Part shown: positions 58,901-64,000 of the stretch, piece by piece
How the letters are laid out: each line of letters starts with the position of its first letter
Numbering within the stretch: position 1 is the first letter of the stretch
NCBI GenBank assembly: GCA_963931865.1
Contig: OZ007509.1
Coordinates: 14,716,048-14,780,047 of the forward strand
DNA from: Axinella damicornis
Taxonomy: Eukaryota; Porifera; Demospongiae; Axinellida; Axinellidae
Reading direction: 5' to 3'
Length of the DNA stretch: 64,000 nt
Notes under the pieces: model-generated
What the model was told of the DNA's origin: nothing
What the model saw: the letters and a program-made list of their open reading frames with translations, nothing else
Database searches by the model: none
Translations under genes and position numbers: made by a program

Positions 58901-59240
58901 ACAGTATGATTTTCTGCAAGGAAGTGAAACACCCCCAACCGCGAGGAAAGAGCCTGTTGTTCTGCATATGACGACTGTATGCGAGTCCTCAACTGAAGAC
59001 CAGATCGATAGCGCTACTTCTGAAGCCAAAACTTCTGGAGACCAGCAGGAAGGCCAGGCTGTACCCCGCAAGCCACGTCGGTCTTTTCTACCACCATTCA
59101 CTGGTAGAAGTGAACAATACGATCTCCTCAAGGCAAGTGAAAGCCCCCCACCTGCTCGCAGGGAGAAGTTCATTAAGAAAAAGCACAGTTACCCTGTTTT
59201 ACCAAAAAGCCCCGATAACACTACTCCTGAAGAATCTTAA
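27595..59240 (+). CDS. Gene C: intact Reeler/SMB/Ig/EGF adhesion GPCR, 1938 aa
   Basis: Twenty-nine exons in one frame: 27595-27832, 29164-29324, 30304-30392, 30556-30613, 30677-30716, 31221-31283, 31383-31538, 47004-47291, 47638-47691, 47773-47931, 48059-48364, 48643-48969, 51635-51979, 52757-53074, 53268-53396, 53544-53813, 54019-54089, 54159-54220, 54290-54426, 54486-54730, 54880-55017, 55161-55255, 55491-55947, 56014-56059, 56436-56551, 56861-56976, 57268-57530, 57694-57766, 58244-59240. The sum, 5817 nt, is divisible by three. Order: signal peptide, Reeler-like, SMB, Ig, SMB, Ig, Ig, Ig, Ig, EGF, Ig, linker, hormone-receptor motif, GAIN/GPS, seven TMs, tail of about 225 residues. It acts at the plasma membrane; the ligand is unknown. 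Compared with gene B it has two [16 protein letters not shown] Ig exons and lacks B's Ig3. Intron 7 is stretched to 15.5 kb by transposons. Confidence 0.85.
29325..30303. other. Gene C intron 2
   Basis: No exon was seen. A (TATC)n/(TA)n microsatellite occupies about 30031-30095. Confidence 0.6.
30031..30095. repeat. (TATC)n and (AT)n microsatellite
   Basis: Alternating TATC units pass into TATATATA; low complexity is evident by eye. Confidence 0.9.
31221..31538 (+). CDS. Gene C exons 6-7: linker and SMB1
   Basis: Exon 31221-31283 encodes a [13 protein letters not shown] linker. Exon 31383-31538 gives a somatomedin B domain with eight cysteines ([28 protein letters not shown]). SMB domains usually mediate protein-protein contacts in secreted or receptor ectodomains. 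Confidence 0.85.
31664..31916. mobile_element. MITE with CAGGGTTTCATCTA ends
   Basis: The left CAGGGTTTCATCTAG and right TAGATGAAACCCTG are inverted repeats. The interior has paired runs of G (TTTGGGGGGGAAG, twice) and a C-run at about 31868-31900. The end sequence is hAT-like, but the target duplication is not clear. Confidence 0.65.
32150..32178. repeat. Inverted repeat partner flanking the Ngaro element (left)
   Basis: TTTTGGCTCCACCTCTTCAT here pairs with its reverse complement at about 45938-45966 on the other side of the retrotransposon. It suggests that the retrotransposon landed inside an older palindromic element. Confidence 0.5.
32257..32480 (+). repeat. Split direct repeat A1
   Basis: It starts CAAGTTAAACCAAGTTAACG and runs to the CTCCCGTTCTTTTA block. 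It is repeated at 45337-45564 with small indels: A1 has an extra TGTAGCGTG-type stretch and A2 has extra CCCACCCAC. Confidence 0.85.
32504..34619 (+). pseudogene. Ngaro-like gag (ORF1), with intron-like gap and frameshift
   Basis: The first part (32504-32747) starts [10 protein letters not shown] and ends at a GTGAGT donor. A matching acceptor at 33686 joins in phase to a second part running to about 34083. There a one-base shift moves the frame to the third part, which ends at 34619. The C-terminal region has a Cys/His cluster ([26 protein letters not shown]) of the kind seen in DIRS-order gag proteins. The gap 32748-33686 holds poly-C, CA repeats and no coding sequence; whether it is a true intron or an insertion is open. 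Confidence 0.7.
33205..33515. repeat. (CA)n microsatellites and T-run
   Basis: CACACA-rich stretches occupy about 33209-33357 and 33455-33512, separated by an 11-bp or longer T-run near 33370. Long chance frames of repeated HTHTH residues arise here on both strands. Confidence 0.9.
34620..36003. other. Non-coding stretch between gag and RT of the Ngaro-like element
   Basis: It contains GTGAGTGTG repeats near 34805-34860, a CA run near 34880 and AT/GC-rich inverted repeats around GTGCAATTTGGGA motifs (35194-35333 and again near 35868-35900). No gene was recognised. Confidence 0.5.
35194..35333. mobile_element. Small palindromic MITE with TAATCACATG ends
   Basis: TAATCACATG at the left and CATGTGATTA at the right are exact inverted repeats. 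Inside them GTGCAATTTGGGA and TCCCAAATGGCAC also pair. A TAATCACAT-like end near 35937-35946 may mean the element is larger. Confidence 0.5.
36004..37713 (+). pseudogene. Ngaro-like reverse transcriptase and RNase H (ORF2), one internal stop
   Basis: The frame runs from about 36004 through a TAA at 36457-36459 and on to 37713. After the stop it has the RT core: [21 protein letters not shown] and the catalytic YLDD box (near 36721). The RNase H part has [18 protein letters not shown] and [11 protein letters not shown], then the ADALSR end motif. It would copy the element's RNA into DNA. The single nonsense codon lies before the palm domain, so decay looks modest here. Confidence 0.85.
37850..44250 (+). 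repeat. Tandem array: nine piggyBac-like MITE units with 114-bp linkers
   Basis: MITE units start at 37850, 38573, 39297, 40021, 40745, 41469, 42193, 42917 and 43641, a 724-bp period (723 for the first because of one missing C). Each unit (about 609 bp) is bounded by TTAA and has CCCTTTAA ends; between units lies a 114-bp linker that starts TGAGATTCATAGTTGG. Units differ at only a few bases, such as GATCC or GATTC in the linkers and one GTTGTCC at about 39793. The array begins and ends with a MITE, not a linker. Short repeated frames inside it are not taken as genes. Confidence 0.92.
44374..44967 (+). CDS. Catalytic domain fragment of the Ngaro-like tyrosine recombinase
   Basis: The longest uninterrupted piece of the recombinase carries all five catalytic positions (R, K, H..R, W, Y) in order and ends at TGA. 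It lacks its N-terminal half because of the array and a frameshift, so it is annotated as a fragment. Confidence 0.75.
   Translation: MREVWGDSSVGTEVTMIWAACCLAFFGFLRLGELTVPSDKEYDPQTHLGLTDNSFDHPICPSRMAVVIKQSKTDPFRKGVTLSLGRTSNKLCPVAAMAAYLVKRGQRPGPLFQFQDGRFLTRQRMVDYVQEALHTAKVEASSYNGHSFRIGAATTAAAKGLKDSLIKTLGRWESTAYLRYVRIPREQLASYTSILAS
45128..45331 (+). repeat. Split direct repeat B1
   Basis: It starts TTGGGCCAGGGTGGAGGTGT and ends ACCGACAAACGTTA. It is repeated at 45619-45822 with about four substitutions. A short CACCAGG/CCTGG palindrome flanks a T-run in both copies. Confidence 0.85.
45337..45564 (+). repeat. Split direct repeat A2
   Basis: Second copy of A1, directly after B1, as expected for an A1...B1-A2-B2 element. 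Confidence 0.85.
45619..45822 (+). repeat. Split direct repeat B2 and right end of the Ngaro-like element
   Basis: Second copy of B1. Past it the sequence becomes unique (AATCTCATTTAAG), which sets the right boundary. Confidence 0.85.
46320..46800 (+). mobile_element. Old, diverged copy of the 984-bp TTAA element
   Basis: Blocks matching the twin elements at 24347 and 26093 appear in the same order: AAAATTCCAC.CAC, CCCCTGCAAAACTA, TTTCCAGGCTG, CACATTCAATAAGC, ACCACCATGGGAA and ATTAATTATTCAT. There are many differences and no clear TTAA ends. It shows the family has been in this genome for long. Confidence 0.65.
47004..48364 (+). CDS. Gene C exons 8-11: Ig1, linker, SMB2, Ig2
   Basis: Exon 47004-47291 is Ig1 ([19 protein letters not shown], then [15 protein letters not shown]), 47638-47691 a linker ([11 protein letters not shown]), 47773-47931 SMB2 with the eight-cysteine pattern and 48059-48364 Ig2. 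All are phase 1-1 and align exon for exon with gene B exons 8-11. Ig1 is 24 nt shorter than in B. Confidence 0.85.
48643..48969 (+). CDS. Gene C exon 12: Ig3 (duplicated Ig exon, first copy)
   Basis: It starts [12 protein letters not shown], has the first Cys in [14 protein letters not shown] and closes with [12 protein letters not shown]. It closely resembles exon 13, 2.7 kb downstream; no such exon is in gene B. Phase 1-1. Confidence 0.85.
49034..51433. mobile_element. Foldback-type element between the duplicated Ig exons
   Basis: Arms of about 475 bp (49034-49506 and 50957-51433) are inverted copies. The ends read GGGTCATTCCATGTCAA and, on the other side, GGGTCATTCCGTGTCAA. The flanking 4-bp direct repeat ACAT occurs at 49030-49033 and 51434-51437. 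A third partial copy of the inner arm lies at about 50783-50940, so there is a nested local palindrome. The two mirror-image 115-residue frames in the arms have no recognised domain. Confidence 0.75.
49737..50523. repeat. Two 125-bp direct repeats inside the foldback element
   Basis: GCGCTGCAAAGGCAGGTTAC through AGCACGTGCATACT occurs at about 49748-49871 and again at about 50401-50523, with one visible difference (GTGAATG or GTTAATG). Confidence 0.8.
51462..51524. mobile_element. Hairpin MITE (TAGCCTCGTTCCCA family)
   Basis: TAGCCTCGTTCCCAGTCCCA on the left and its inverted partner (GGACTGGGTACGAGGCTA) on the right are flanked by 9-bp CTCAATACC duplications. It lies immediately outside the foldback element, upstream of exon 13. 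Confidence 0.85.
51635..51979 (+). CDS. Gene C exon 13: Ig4 (duplicated Ig exon, second copy)
   Basis: It starts [12 protein letters not shown] like exon 12, with [14 protein letters not shown] and [12 protein letters not shown], and has six more codons than exon 12. Its similarity to exon 12 indicates tandem exon duplication within gene C. Confidence 0.85.
51980..52756. other. Gene C intron 13
   Basis: No exon was recognised. It holds degraded hairpin-MITE pieces (repeated CATTCCCAGGCCATTCCTA) at about 52432-52540. Nothing resembling gene B's Ig3 exon is present. Confidence 0.6.
52757..54426 (+). CDS. Gene C exons 14-19: Ig5, EGF, Ig6 and juxta-GAIN linker
   Basis: Exon 52757-53074 is an Ig domain ([18 protein letters not shown], then [13 protein letters not shown]). 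Exon 53268-53396 is an EGF domain starting INEC, with six cysteines. Exon 53544-53813 is an Ig domain ([16 protein letters not shown]). Exons 54019-54089, 54159-54220 and 54290-54426 encode the roughly 90-residue linker. All lengths equal those of gene B (318, 129, 270, 71, 62 and 137 nt). Confidence 0.85.
54486..56551 (+). CDS. Gene C exons 20-25: hormone-receptor motif, GAIN and degenerate GPS
   Basis: Exon 54486-54730 is the hormone-receptor motif. Exons 54880-55017, 55161-55255 and 55491-55947 form the GAIN-like region, and 56014-56059 plus 56436-56551 the GPS. The GPS keeps CAEWN, W and C but reads [10 protein letters not shown] where HL(T/S)xFAVLM would be expected, matching gene B. The region should fold as the juxtamembrane GAIN domain without self-cleavage. 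Confidence 0.8.
56629..56734. mobile_element. Hairpin MITE (TAGCCTCGTTCCCA family), 106 bp
   Basis: Near-perfect hairpin around GCGTTTCCGTAC-type pairing, with left TAGCTTCATTCCCAGGCCCC and right inverted end. The 9-bp flanking duplication is GTGCTTTGA. It is in a gene C intron and absent from the gene B equivalent. Confidence 0.85.
56861..57766 (+). CDS. Gene C exons 26-28: TM1-TM4
   Basis: Exon 56861-56976 encodes TM1 ([21 protein letters not shown]) and reads through into exon 57268-57530 (TM2: [20 protein letters not shown]3: [22 protein letters not shown]). Exon 57694-57766 is TM4. At the end of exon 26 the sequence is TCA AA before the donor, where gene B has TAA. Confidence 0.88.
57050..57113. 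mobile_element. Hairpin MITE in gene C intron before the TM2 exon
   Basis: TAGCCTTGTTCCAGGCCATT and its inverted partner ending ACAAGGCTA share interior sequence (CCCACTGCCA.TATTTGATCG) and flanks with the gene B copy at 22149. It is therefore the same insertion inherited by both paralogues. Confidence 0.8.
58244..59240 (+). CDS. Gene C last exon: TM5-TM7 and cytoplasmic tail
   Basis: After the acceptor at 58243 come [11 protein letters not shown] (start of TM5), TM6 and TM7 as in genes A and B, then a tail longer by about 29 residues than B's. Extra pieces include [11 protein letters not shown] and [12 protein letters not shown], a basic, proline-rich stretch that could bind SH3-type partners (inference). 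The frame ends in TAA. Confidence 0.85.
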
Positions 59241-60065
59241 CTCAAAACATGCTTGTAACTACACACATAGAGTGTGACTTCTTAGTTGGTGGGTAGTTTG
59301 TTATTAGTACACATGTAGATCTAAATGTATTATGTATTGGAGGCAGCTTGTATCCCTTGGCTAGCTACACAGTTTGTACAGGGTGTCCTAGACTTAGCAT
59401 GCGTGTTCACAAGCTGAGCTGTATCTGACCAACCTTCTATATAAAATACTATGCTTGTTATAATGCAGTTACCAAGTTTTATAGCAGATTGCGATAAAAC
59501 TCATGAAAGTTCCAAAGAACTTGTGGTACAAATACTACAACAGTGTAATTTACAACTTCATAATAGCCACTGTGTGTCCACATGTGCTGAGATCTGCTAC
59601 TTGGGCTGATGAAGCAGGCTGCAGCAGGATTGTAGGTTGGGTTGGACAGTTACGTTTGACAATGTGTGCACGCCAGTTACCATCCATTGGGCAGGTCTGC
59701 TACATGACATTGTAGTATTCATGGAAACTAGATATATATTGTACTCAATGTAGTGCAGAAGATGGAAGAGACTTTTAGCAGAGGAAAACGTAAGGTGTTT
59801 AATTTTTACCTCCAAGCCCTTTCAGCCTGAGGCTGGTCTCCCAAGGGATGGAGGGGTAAAGAAATCACACTACCAGTGAAGCAACAGGTGGGATTGGAAC
59901 TCGGGACTTTTGGTGGTCCACAGTCAAATGCTTTAACCACTTGGCTAACTTGGCCACAAGTCACTCAGACGGGGAAGGGGAGGAAGAGAGGGAGGAAGGA
60001 GAGGGGCAGAGGAACACAGATTATGCCACACGTGGAGACTTGATACAAACTTGCGTGTACAATAT
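59241..60065. other. Convergent intergenic region between gene C and epsilon-tubulin
   Basis: The two genes point toward each other with 825 bp between stop codons. Apart from the tRNA-like sequence at 59880-59957 no feature was recognised, and no clear AATAAA signal was found for either gene. Confidence 0.6.
59810..59957 (-). mobile_element. Probable tRNA-derived SINE
   Basis: On the minus strand TTAGCCAAGTGGTTAAAGCA resembles an RNA polymerase III A box (TRGCNNAGTGG), and about 35 bp further GAGTTCCAATCCC resembles a B box (GGTTCGANTCC with changes). A non-tRNA body follows (to about 59810). The tRNA-like part does not fold cleanly into a full cloverleaf, so a SINE head is more likely than a working tRNA gene. 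Confidence 0.5.
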
Positions 60066-63000
60066 TCAGCAAAGTTTCAATCTTGGTATGTTTTCATGCG
60101 GTTTGCCCATTGATGATTCTAGAGTGTCATACTCAGCAACGAGGGAGTTCAAAGACTCAAGACTCTGCTGGAACAACTCCACATCCATTCCCTCCACTCT
60201 GGAGTAGTGGTGTAAGTGTGCCTATGGAGGGGGCGGGGACACTCTCTCAGATAAACCCTTGTAGTCAAACAGCTGGACCATTCAGAGCTACTGTAGGACT
60301 GGTTTTGATTGTGAGAAACTGCAGAGCGTGCAAATGTTTGATGCAACAGGACATGTACACATAAAGTTAACATAAGCACTCACAAAAAAAACTTAAATAC
60401 ACAATTTGCATTGATGTATATTTACTAATCCTCACCTTCCTTCTGTAGAGCTTGTTAAATCTCTCCTTAATGTCGGTGAGAGTGTGCTGGAAACAGGTGT
60501 TGTTTGCAAGTGTCAGCAGAGAATAGGGCTGTGTAGAAATTCACAACATATACTTCAGTCCACTACATACTAGCCTTATTCCCAGACCATTCCTAGCCTC
60601 ATTCCCAAGCCATTCCTAGCTTCATTCCCAAACTACTCCAAGCCTCATTCCAAGACTGTTCCTAGCCTCATTCCCAGGTCATTCCAAGCCTCATTCCCAG
60701 GCCATTCTCCTAGCCTCTTTCTGCAGTTCTGAAGATTTCATGTTGCTTGTCCAAGTTCCATGCACTTAAGGTTACGGGATACTCGTGCGCGCGCCGTCCA
60801 AAATGTATAGGGAAATGCATACTTAAGCTCCCTAACCAAAAATCTCGAGTACGAAGAGCGTGAGAAACTTGATTCTGGCGGTGGAGGTGCGCTGTCACAA
60901 GGCGCAGGGCATGACGGAAGCTTTTTGTGATAGCATAATCCTTGGCAAACTTATCTGCTGTCTCGCTCGAGAAAAGCGGTAAATACGGCTTTTTGGTGAA
61001 CTGAACTGCTCGTTTTTGCACGGATATACAGCGTATCCGTAAAAGCTTCCGTCATGCCCTGCATCTTGTGACAGCGCACCTCCACCGCCAGAATCAAGTT
61101 GCTCACTCTCTTCGTACTCGAGATTTTTGGTTAGCGAGCTTAAGTATGCATTTCCCTATACATTTCGCACGGCGCGCGCACGAGTATCCCGTAACCTTAA
61201 GTACGGCATTATTCTGAAGCCCGGCTTGGAATTACAAAATTACTGCGTGTCCGTTACTGCGTGTCCGTTAGAGTGATTGTGTGCTTGTTTATGGACAAGA
61301 TGCCTACGCCATGTGAATGTCGAAGGTGCACACTGCACACTCTCTCATCAGTGCGGCGGCTGTGAGTGCGTATGCGCTGAAATTTGAAATGGCTCTCGGT
61401 AGGGGCACATGAGCTGCCGAAGGCGGCAAAGGAGCATCAAACTAGTATAGACATGTTGTGATCCCTCACGCCCTTTGGTCATACCTTATATGGAAGACCT
61501 TTGTGGTACCGCACAAATGCCAATTTGTTTTCCACACTTTTATGTAATGGCCTCTTGCTGTATAAGGTAAACTTTGGGGACGTGTGAAGGACCACTACTT
61601 CCGCTAGGGCACGCATGCTGAGTTCGACGCTCCTTCACCCTCATGCGCTCCTGCTCTCGAACAAGCAACCTGGAATCTTCAGTATATACTACTTCAAGGG
61701 AGATGGGAATGGAATAGAAGAGAAAGTATGACTGCAGTTGCACAATGGAGGGGGATTTCCACACGATGTATGATTTGCTGATCCACTAACATGAAAGTTA
61801 TGAACAGGATTTGGATCACGTGGATACCAATACTACAATCGCACATGATAACGTGTTGGTACAAGTTACCCACTCAGAGGCACCAATAGTCTACTCCCGA
61901 ATGACCAGGGAATATTGGTTTTTGGTGGAAAAAAGTATTGCCTTCCCCCCATGTTTGAAATGCAGGTATATATGTATACTGCAAACTGGGTACGCCACCA
62001 ACCTGTCCAATCGGTGGCACGGAGCACAGCCCAGTCTTCCAGCCTTGCTGGTTCCAGTGCACAAAGTGCAGCGAAGGTTGCAGCCTCTCAATGTTCCGTC
62101 GGATGTCGGACATGCTCACCTTCCCTCTGAGCATCAGAGCACAAGCCAAGTAGCTGGAGGAGGACAGTGTCAGATAAAATATACACTTCTGAAGTTATAT
62201 TGCAGTGAATACAATGAGTTATGCTACAGTTAGGGGTCCTCTAAGTGAGAACCCTCTGAGCTACACTTTACTCCACAAAAGCTACTAACATCGGCTTTCT
62301 GGCAACTGGCACAATCTATGTAGGTTAAGACACATAACTACTTTGCAGCACTGATACACTTAGTCTCCAGTCATAATTTTCTGGCTACACCAGCCTGAAT
62401 ATTATAGCATCTCTGTGAACAAAGTCTGGCTTCATTCCCAGACTGTGATGAGTCTGAGAATGAGGCCAGGCTTGTGACTAGATATGTGGTGGAGTTATAT
62501 TACACACTTACAGACTGTGCTTAGGGTCAGCTTTGATCAGCTGACAGTCTCGAGAGAAGGCATCAGTGAATGCTTGATCGAGCCTGCACATAATAGACAC
62601 ACAAAAATAACAACAACGATCTAGAAGATGTCTTTCCTGTCCCATGCAACAACAACCACCCTGGGAGAATTCCTGCCCAGTCCCTCGTTGTTGTTATCCA
62701 TCCCTTTAAAGTACAAGTTGGCTAGCCATACACTCTCATGGTATACACATAGTGCCATGCATGCATAATGATGTAAACGCGCTTTTACGTCATTAGCATT
62801 GAAATCATGAGTGCTCCTTTACTTAACTCATTACTAACCACACAACATTGGAGGACAGTTTTTCAGCTTGTATAGTGACCTAGATACTGTTCTCTTGGTT
62901 GCACACTGAATGCTCTCAAGTGCTTTCATGACTCTAACCACATCCACGCATTAACAACATTTTGATCACCTTGATCAAAAATGCTAACCCGCTCTAGCCG

Positions 63001-63977
63001 AAAAATCAGTCTTGAATGCTGGAATTAGAAGCCACACAATGTTAGAGGACTGTGCCTAGGTCTGAGGCTCCAACCAAGGGATTGTATACATCTGTGCCAA
63101 CAAGCCCAGACACAGCCATGCTATTTTACCCCTGTCTGACCCTTTCTGTCACTTGCTTACTTTCTTGGAGGAAGGCTGACATCACGAGATGTGTAGAGGG
63201 GGGAGATAGCCGACACAAGGTAGTGCAGTCGTGGAAAGGGGACCAGGTTCATGGTGATCTCATTCAAGTCCACATTGAGGGAACCCTCAAAGCGAGAGGC
63301 ACTGGAGTGAGTGAGTGAGTGAGGGAGTGAGTGAGTGAGTGAGTGAGTGAGTGAGTGAGTGAGTGAGTGAGTGAGTGAGTGAGGGAGGGAGGGAGGGAGG
63401 GAGGGAGGGAGGGAGGGAGGGAGGGAGGGAGGGACGGAGTGAGGGATAAGAATTCCGTAAACTGCTACCGGACGCATCACAGCAAGCCATCCTACAAAAT
63501 CTGGTGTTCCTGGAACAACACCTTCACCTGAACATTGTCTGTAGTATTGTTATGTGTATGTACACTTTTGTTATGTATGTGTAACTTTATCTTTGCTTAG
63601 TTGGCTGTGGATAGGGACCAAGCTACATGTATTATTGTACAGCTCCTTTGTATGGAGCTCTGGCAATCTGCTCTTGGATTATACCCTCCCCTCATTGAGT
63701 TGTACTCGTGCATATGTGACAGCTCAATGAAGAGTTTATGATGATGATTATGAGGGAGGGATTCATTGCTAAAGATTTTCTAATTAAGTTTCACTTGAAT
63801 GGCCCACCTGGTGAGATTGAGGAGTAGATTGGCGACAATATTGTTCATATCATCAAACGGTTTCTCCTGTGAGCCTGCAACACCCCCCTGGCCAGCTGTG
63901 ACCCCACTACCAGCCCGAGCTTGCCCCTGCCTAACCTGATAGGCTCTGCTCACCTTCTGACAAAGGTCAGTAAGGGC
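60066..63977 (-). CDS. TUBE1: Epsilon-tubulin, C-terminal part (six exons, 5' end beyond window)
   Basis: Minus-strand exons in coding order: 63977-63808, 63301-63161, 62583-62512, 62153-62003, 60528-60436, 60221-60066 (TGA). All have AG/GT borders and matching phases. The translation has the tubulin C-terminal-domain signature [25 protein letters not shown], then [31 protein letters not shown] and a final helix region ending PRLKLC. The NEI..NLVPFP and [15 protein letters not shown] details fit epsilon-tubulin rather than alpha, beta or gamma. The protein works at centrioles and basal bodies, where it helps stabilise triplet microtubules. It is the only conserved non-receptor gene in the window and a useful synteny anchor. 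Confidence 0.9.
60222..60435. other. Epsilon-tubulin last intron
   Basis: The 214-bp intron shows nothing beyond splice sites. Confidence 0.6.
60580..60720. repeat. Tandem degenerate hairpin-MITE ends
   Basis: At least six consecutive TAGCCTCATTCCCA-like pieces, each followed by a GGCCATTCC-type block, run through this epsilon-tubulin intron. They look like a decayed local expansion of one MITE arm. Confidence 0.7.
60766..61200. mobile_element. TTAA-flanked palindromic MITE in epsilon-tubulin intron
   Basis: Arms of about 190 bp pair closely. The left end is GGTTACGGGATACTCGTGCG and the right end its reverse complement, with TTAA immediately outside on both sides (60766-60769 and 61197-61200). 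No transposase frame is present. Confidence 0.8.
61201..62002. other. Remainder of epsilon-tubulin intron
   Basis: Unique-looking sequence. Frames on both strands overlap the next exon or have no recognisable domain. Confidence 0.5.
62584..63160. other. Epsilon-tubulin intron
   Basis: Nothing recognised apart from short AT-rich sequence. Confidence 0.5.
63305..63437. repeat. (GTGA)n/(GGGA)n microsatellite next to a splice acceptor
   Basis: About 130 bp of GTGA units grade into GGGA units. On the minus strand this is (CTCA)n/(CTCC)n and ends directly at the CAG acceptor of the epsilon-tubulin exon at 63301, so it supplies the pyrimidine-rich tract. Confidence 0.92.
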
Positions 63978-64000
63978 CTGCAATGAAAAAATCAGCAAGT

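Noticed and set aside
59880..59957. Functional tRNA gene
   Set aside because: A- and B-box-like motifs are present, but B-box bases deviate and the stems do not pair cleanly; a SINE head is the better explanation.

Overview
The window looks like animal (metazoan) nuclear DNA, most likely from a sponge. This rests on multi-exon genes with short GT-AG introns, adhesion-GPCR ectodomains built from Reeler, somatomedin B, Ig and EGF modules, an epsilon-tubulin gene (a marker of ciliated/centriolar eukaryotes), and a dense load of MITEs, a Ngaro-like tyrosine-recombinase retrotransposon and microsatellites. The species cannot be fixed from the sequence alone. No bacterial operon, CRISPR array or rRNA was seen.

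Layout. (1) 56-1850 (+): the last two exons (TM4-TM7 and tail) of an adhesion GPCR, gene A. (2) 3533-24156 (+): gene B, a full tandem paralogue with signal peptide, Reeler-like domain, SMB, Ig, SMB, Ig, Ig, Ig, EGF, Ig, hormone-receptor motif, GAIN/GPS and TM1. It has an in-frame TAA at the end of the TM1 exon, so the TM2-TM7 exons at 22349-24156 are cut off from the reading frame. (3) 24157-27594: intergenic, holding two nearly identical 984/986-bp TTAA-flanked elements around a 762-bp spacer, and a separate long-TIR MITE just upstream of gene C. (4) 27595-59240 (+): gene C, the intact paralogue, 29 exons whose lengths sum to 5817 nt (1938 aa). Its 15.5-kb intron 7 contains a decayed Ngaro-like element (32257-45822) with split direct repeats A1-B1-A2-B2. 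The recombinase ORF of that element is interrupted at a TTAA by a 6.4-kb array of nine copies of a piggyBac-like MITE separated by eight identical-length 114-bp linkers. (5) 60066-63977 (-): the last six exons of epsilon-tubulin, tail-to-tail with gene C and continuing past the window's right edge.

How the pieces relate. Genes A, B and C share exon order, phases and near-identical 7TM sequence, so they are a tandem expansion of one adhesion receptor. B and C differ in membrane-proximal Ig exon content. In both, the GPS lacks the usual HL(T/S) cleavage tripeptide, so a non-cleaved receptor is predicted. Most non-exonic structure is transposon-derived. Recurrent groups are a hairpin MITE with 9-bp target duplications, several TTAA-flanked elements, and long-TIR foldback elements. 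Some insertions date the duplications: a hairpin MITE sits at the same place in the same intron of B and C, while a 641-bp MITE is in A but not in the matching intron of B.

Exon boundaries were placed by hand from GT-AG sites, phase continuity and paralogue comparison. Domain names come from recognised cysteine/tryptophan patterns, not from database searches.
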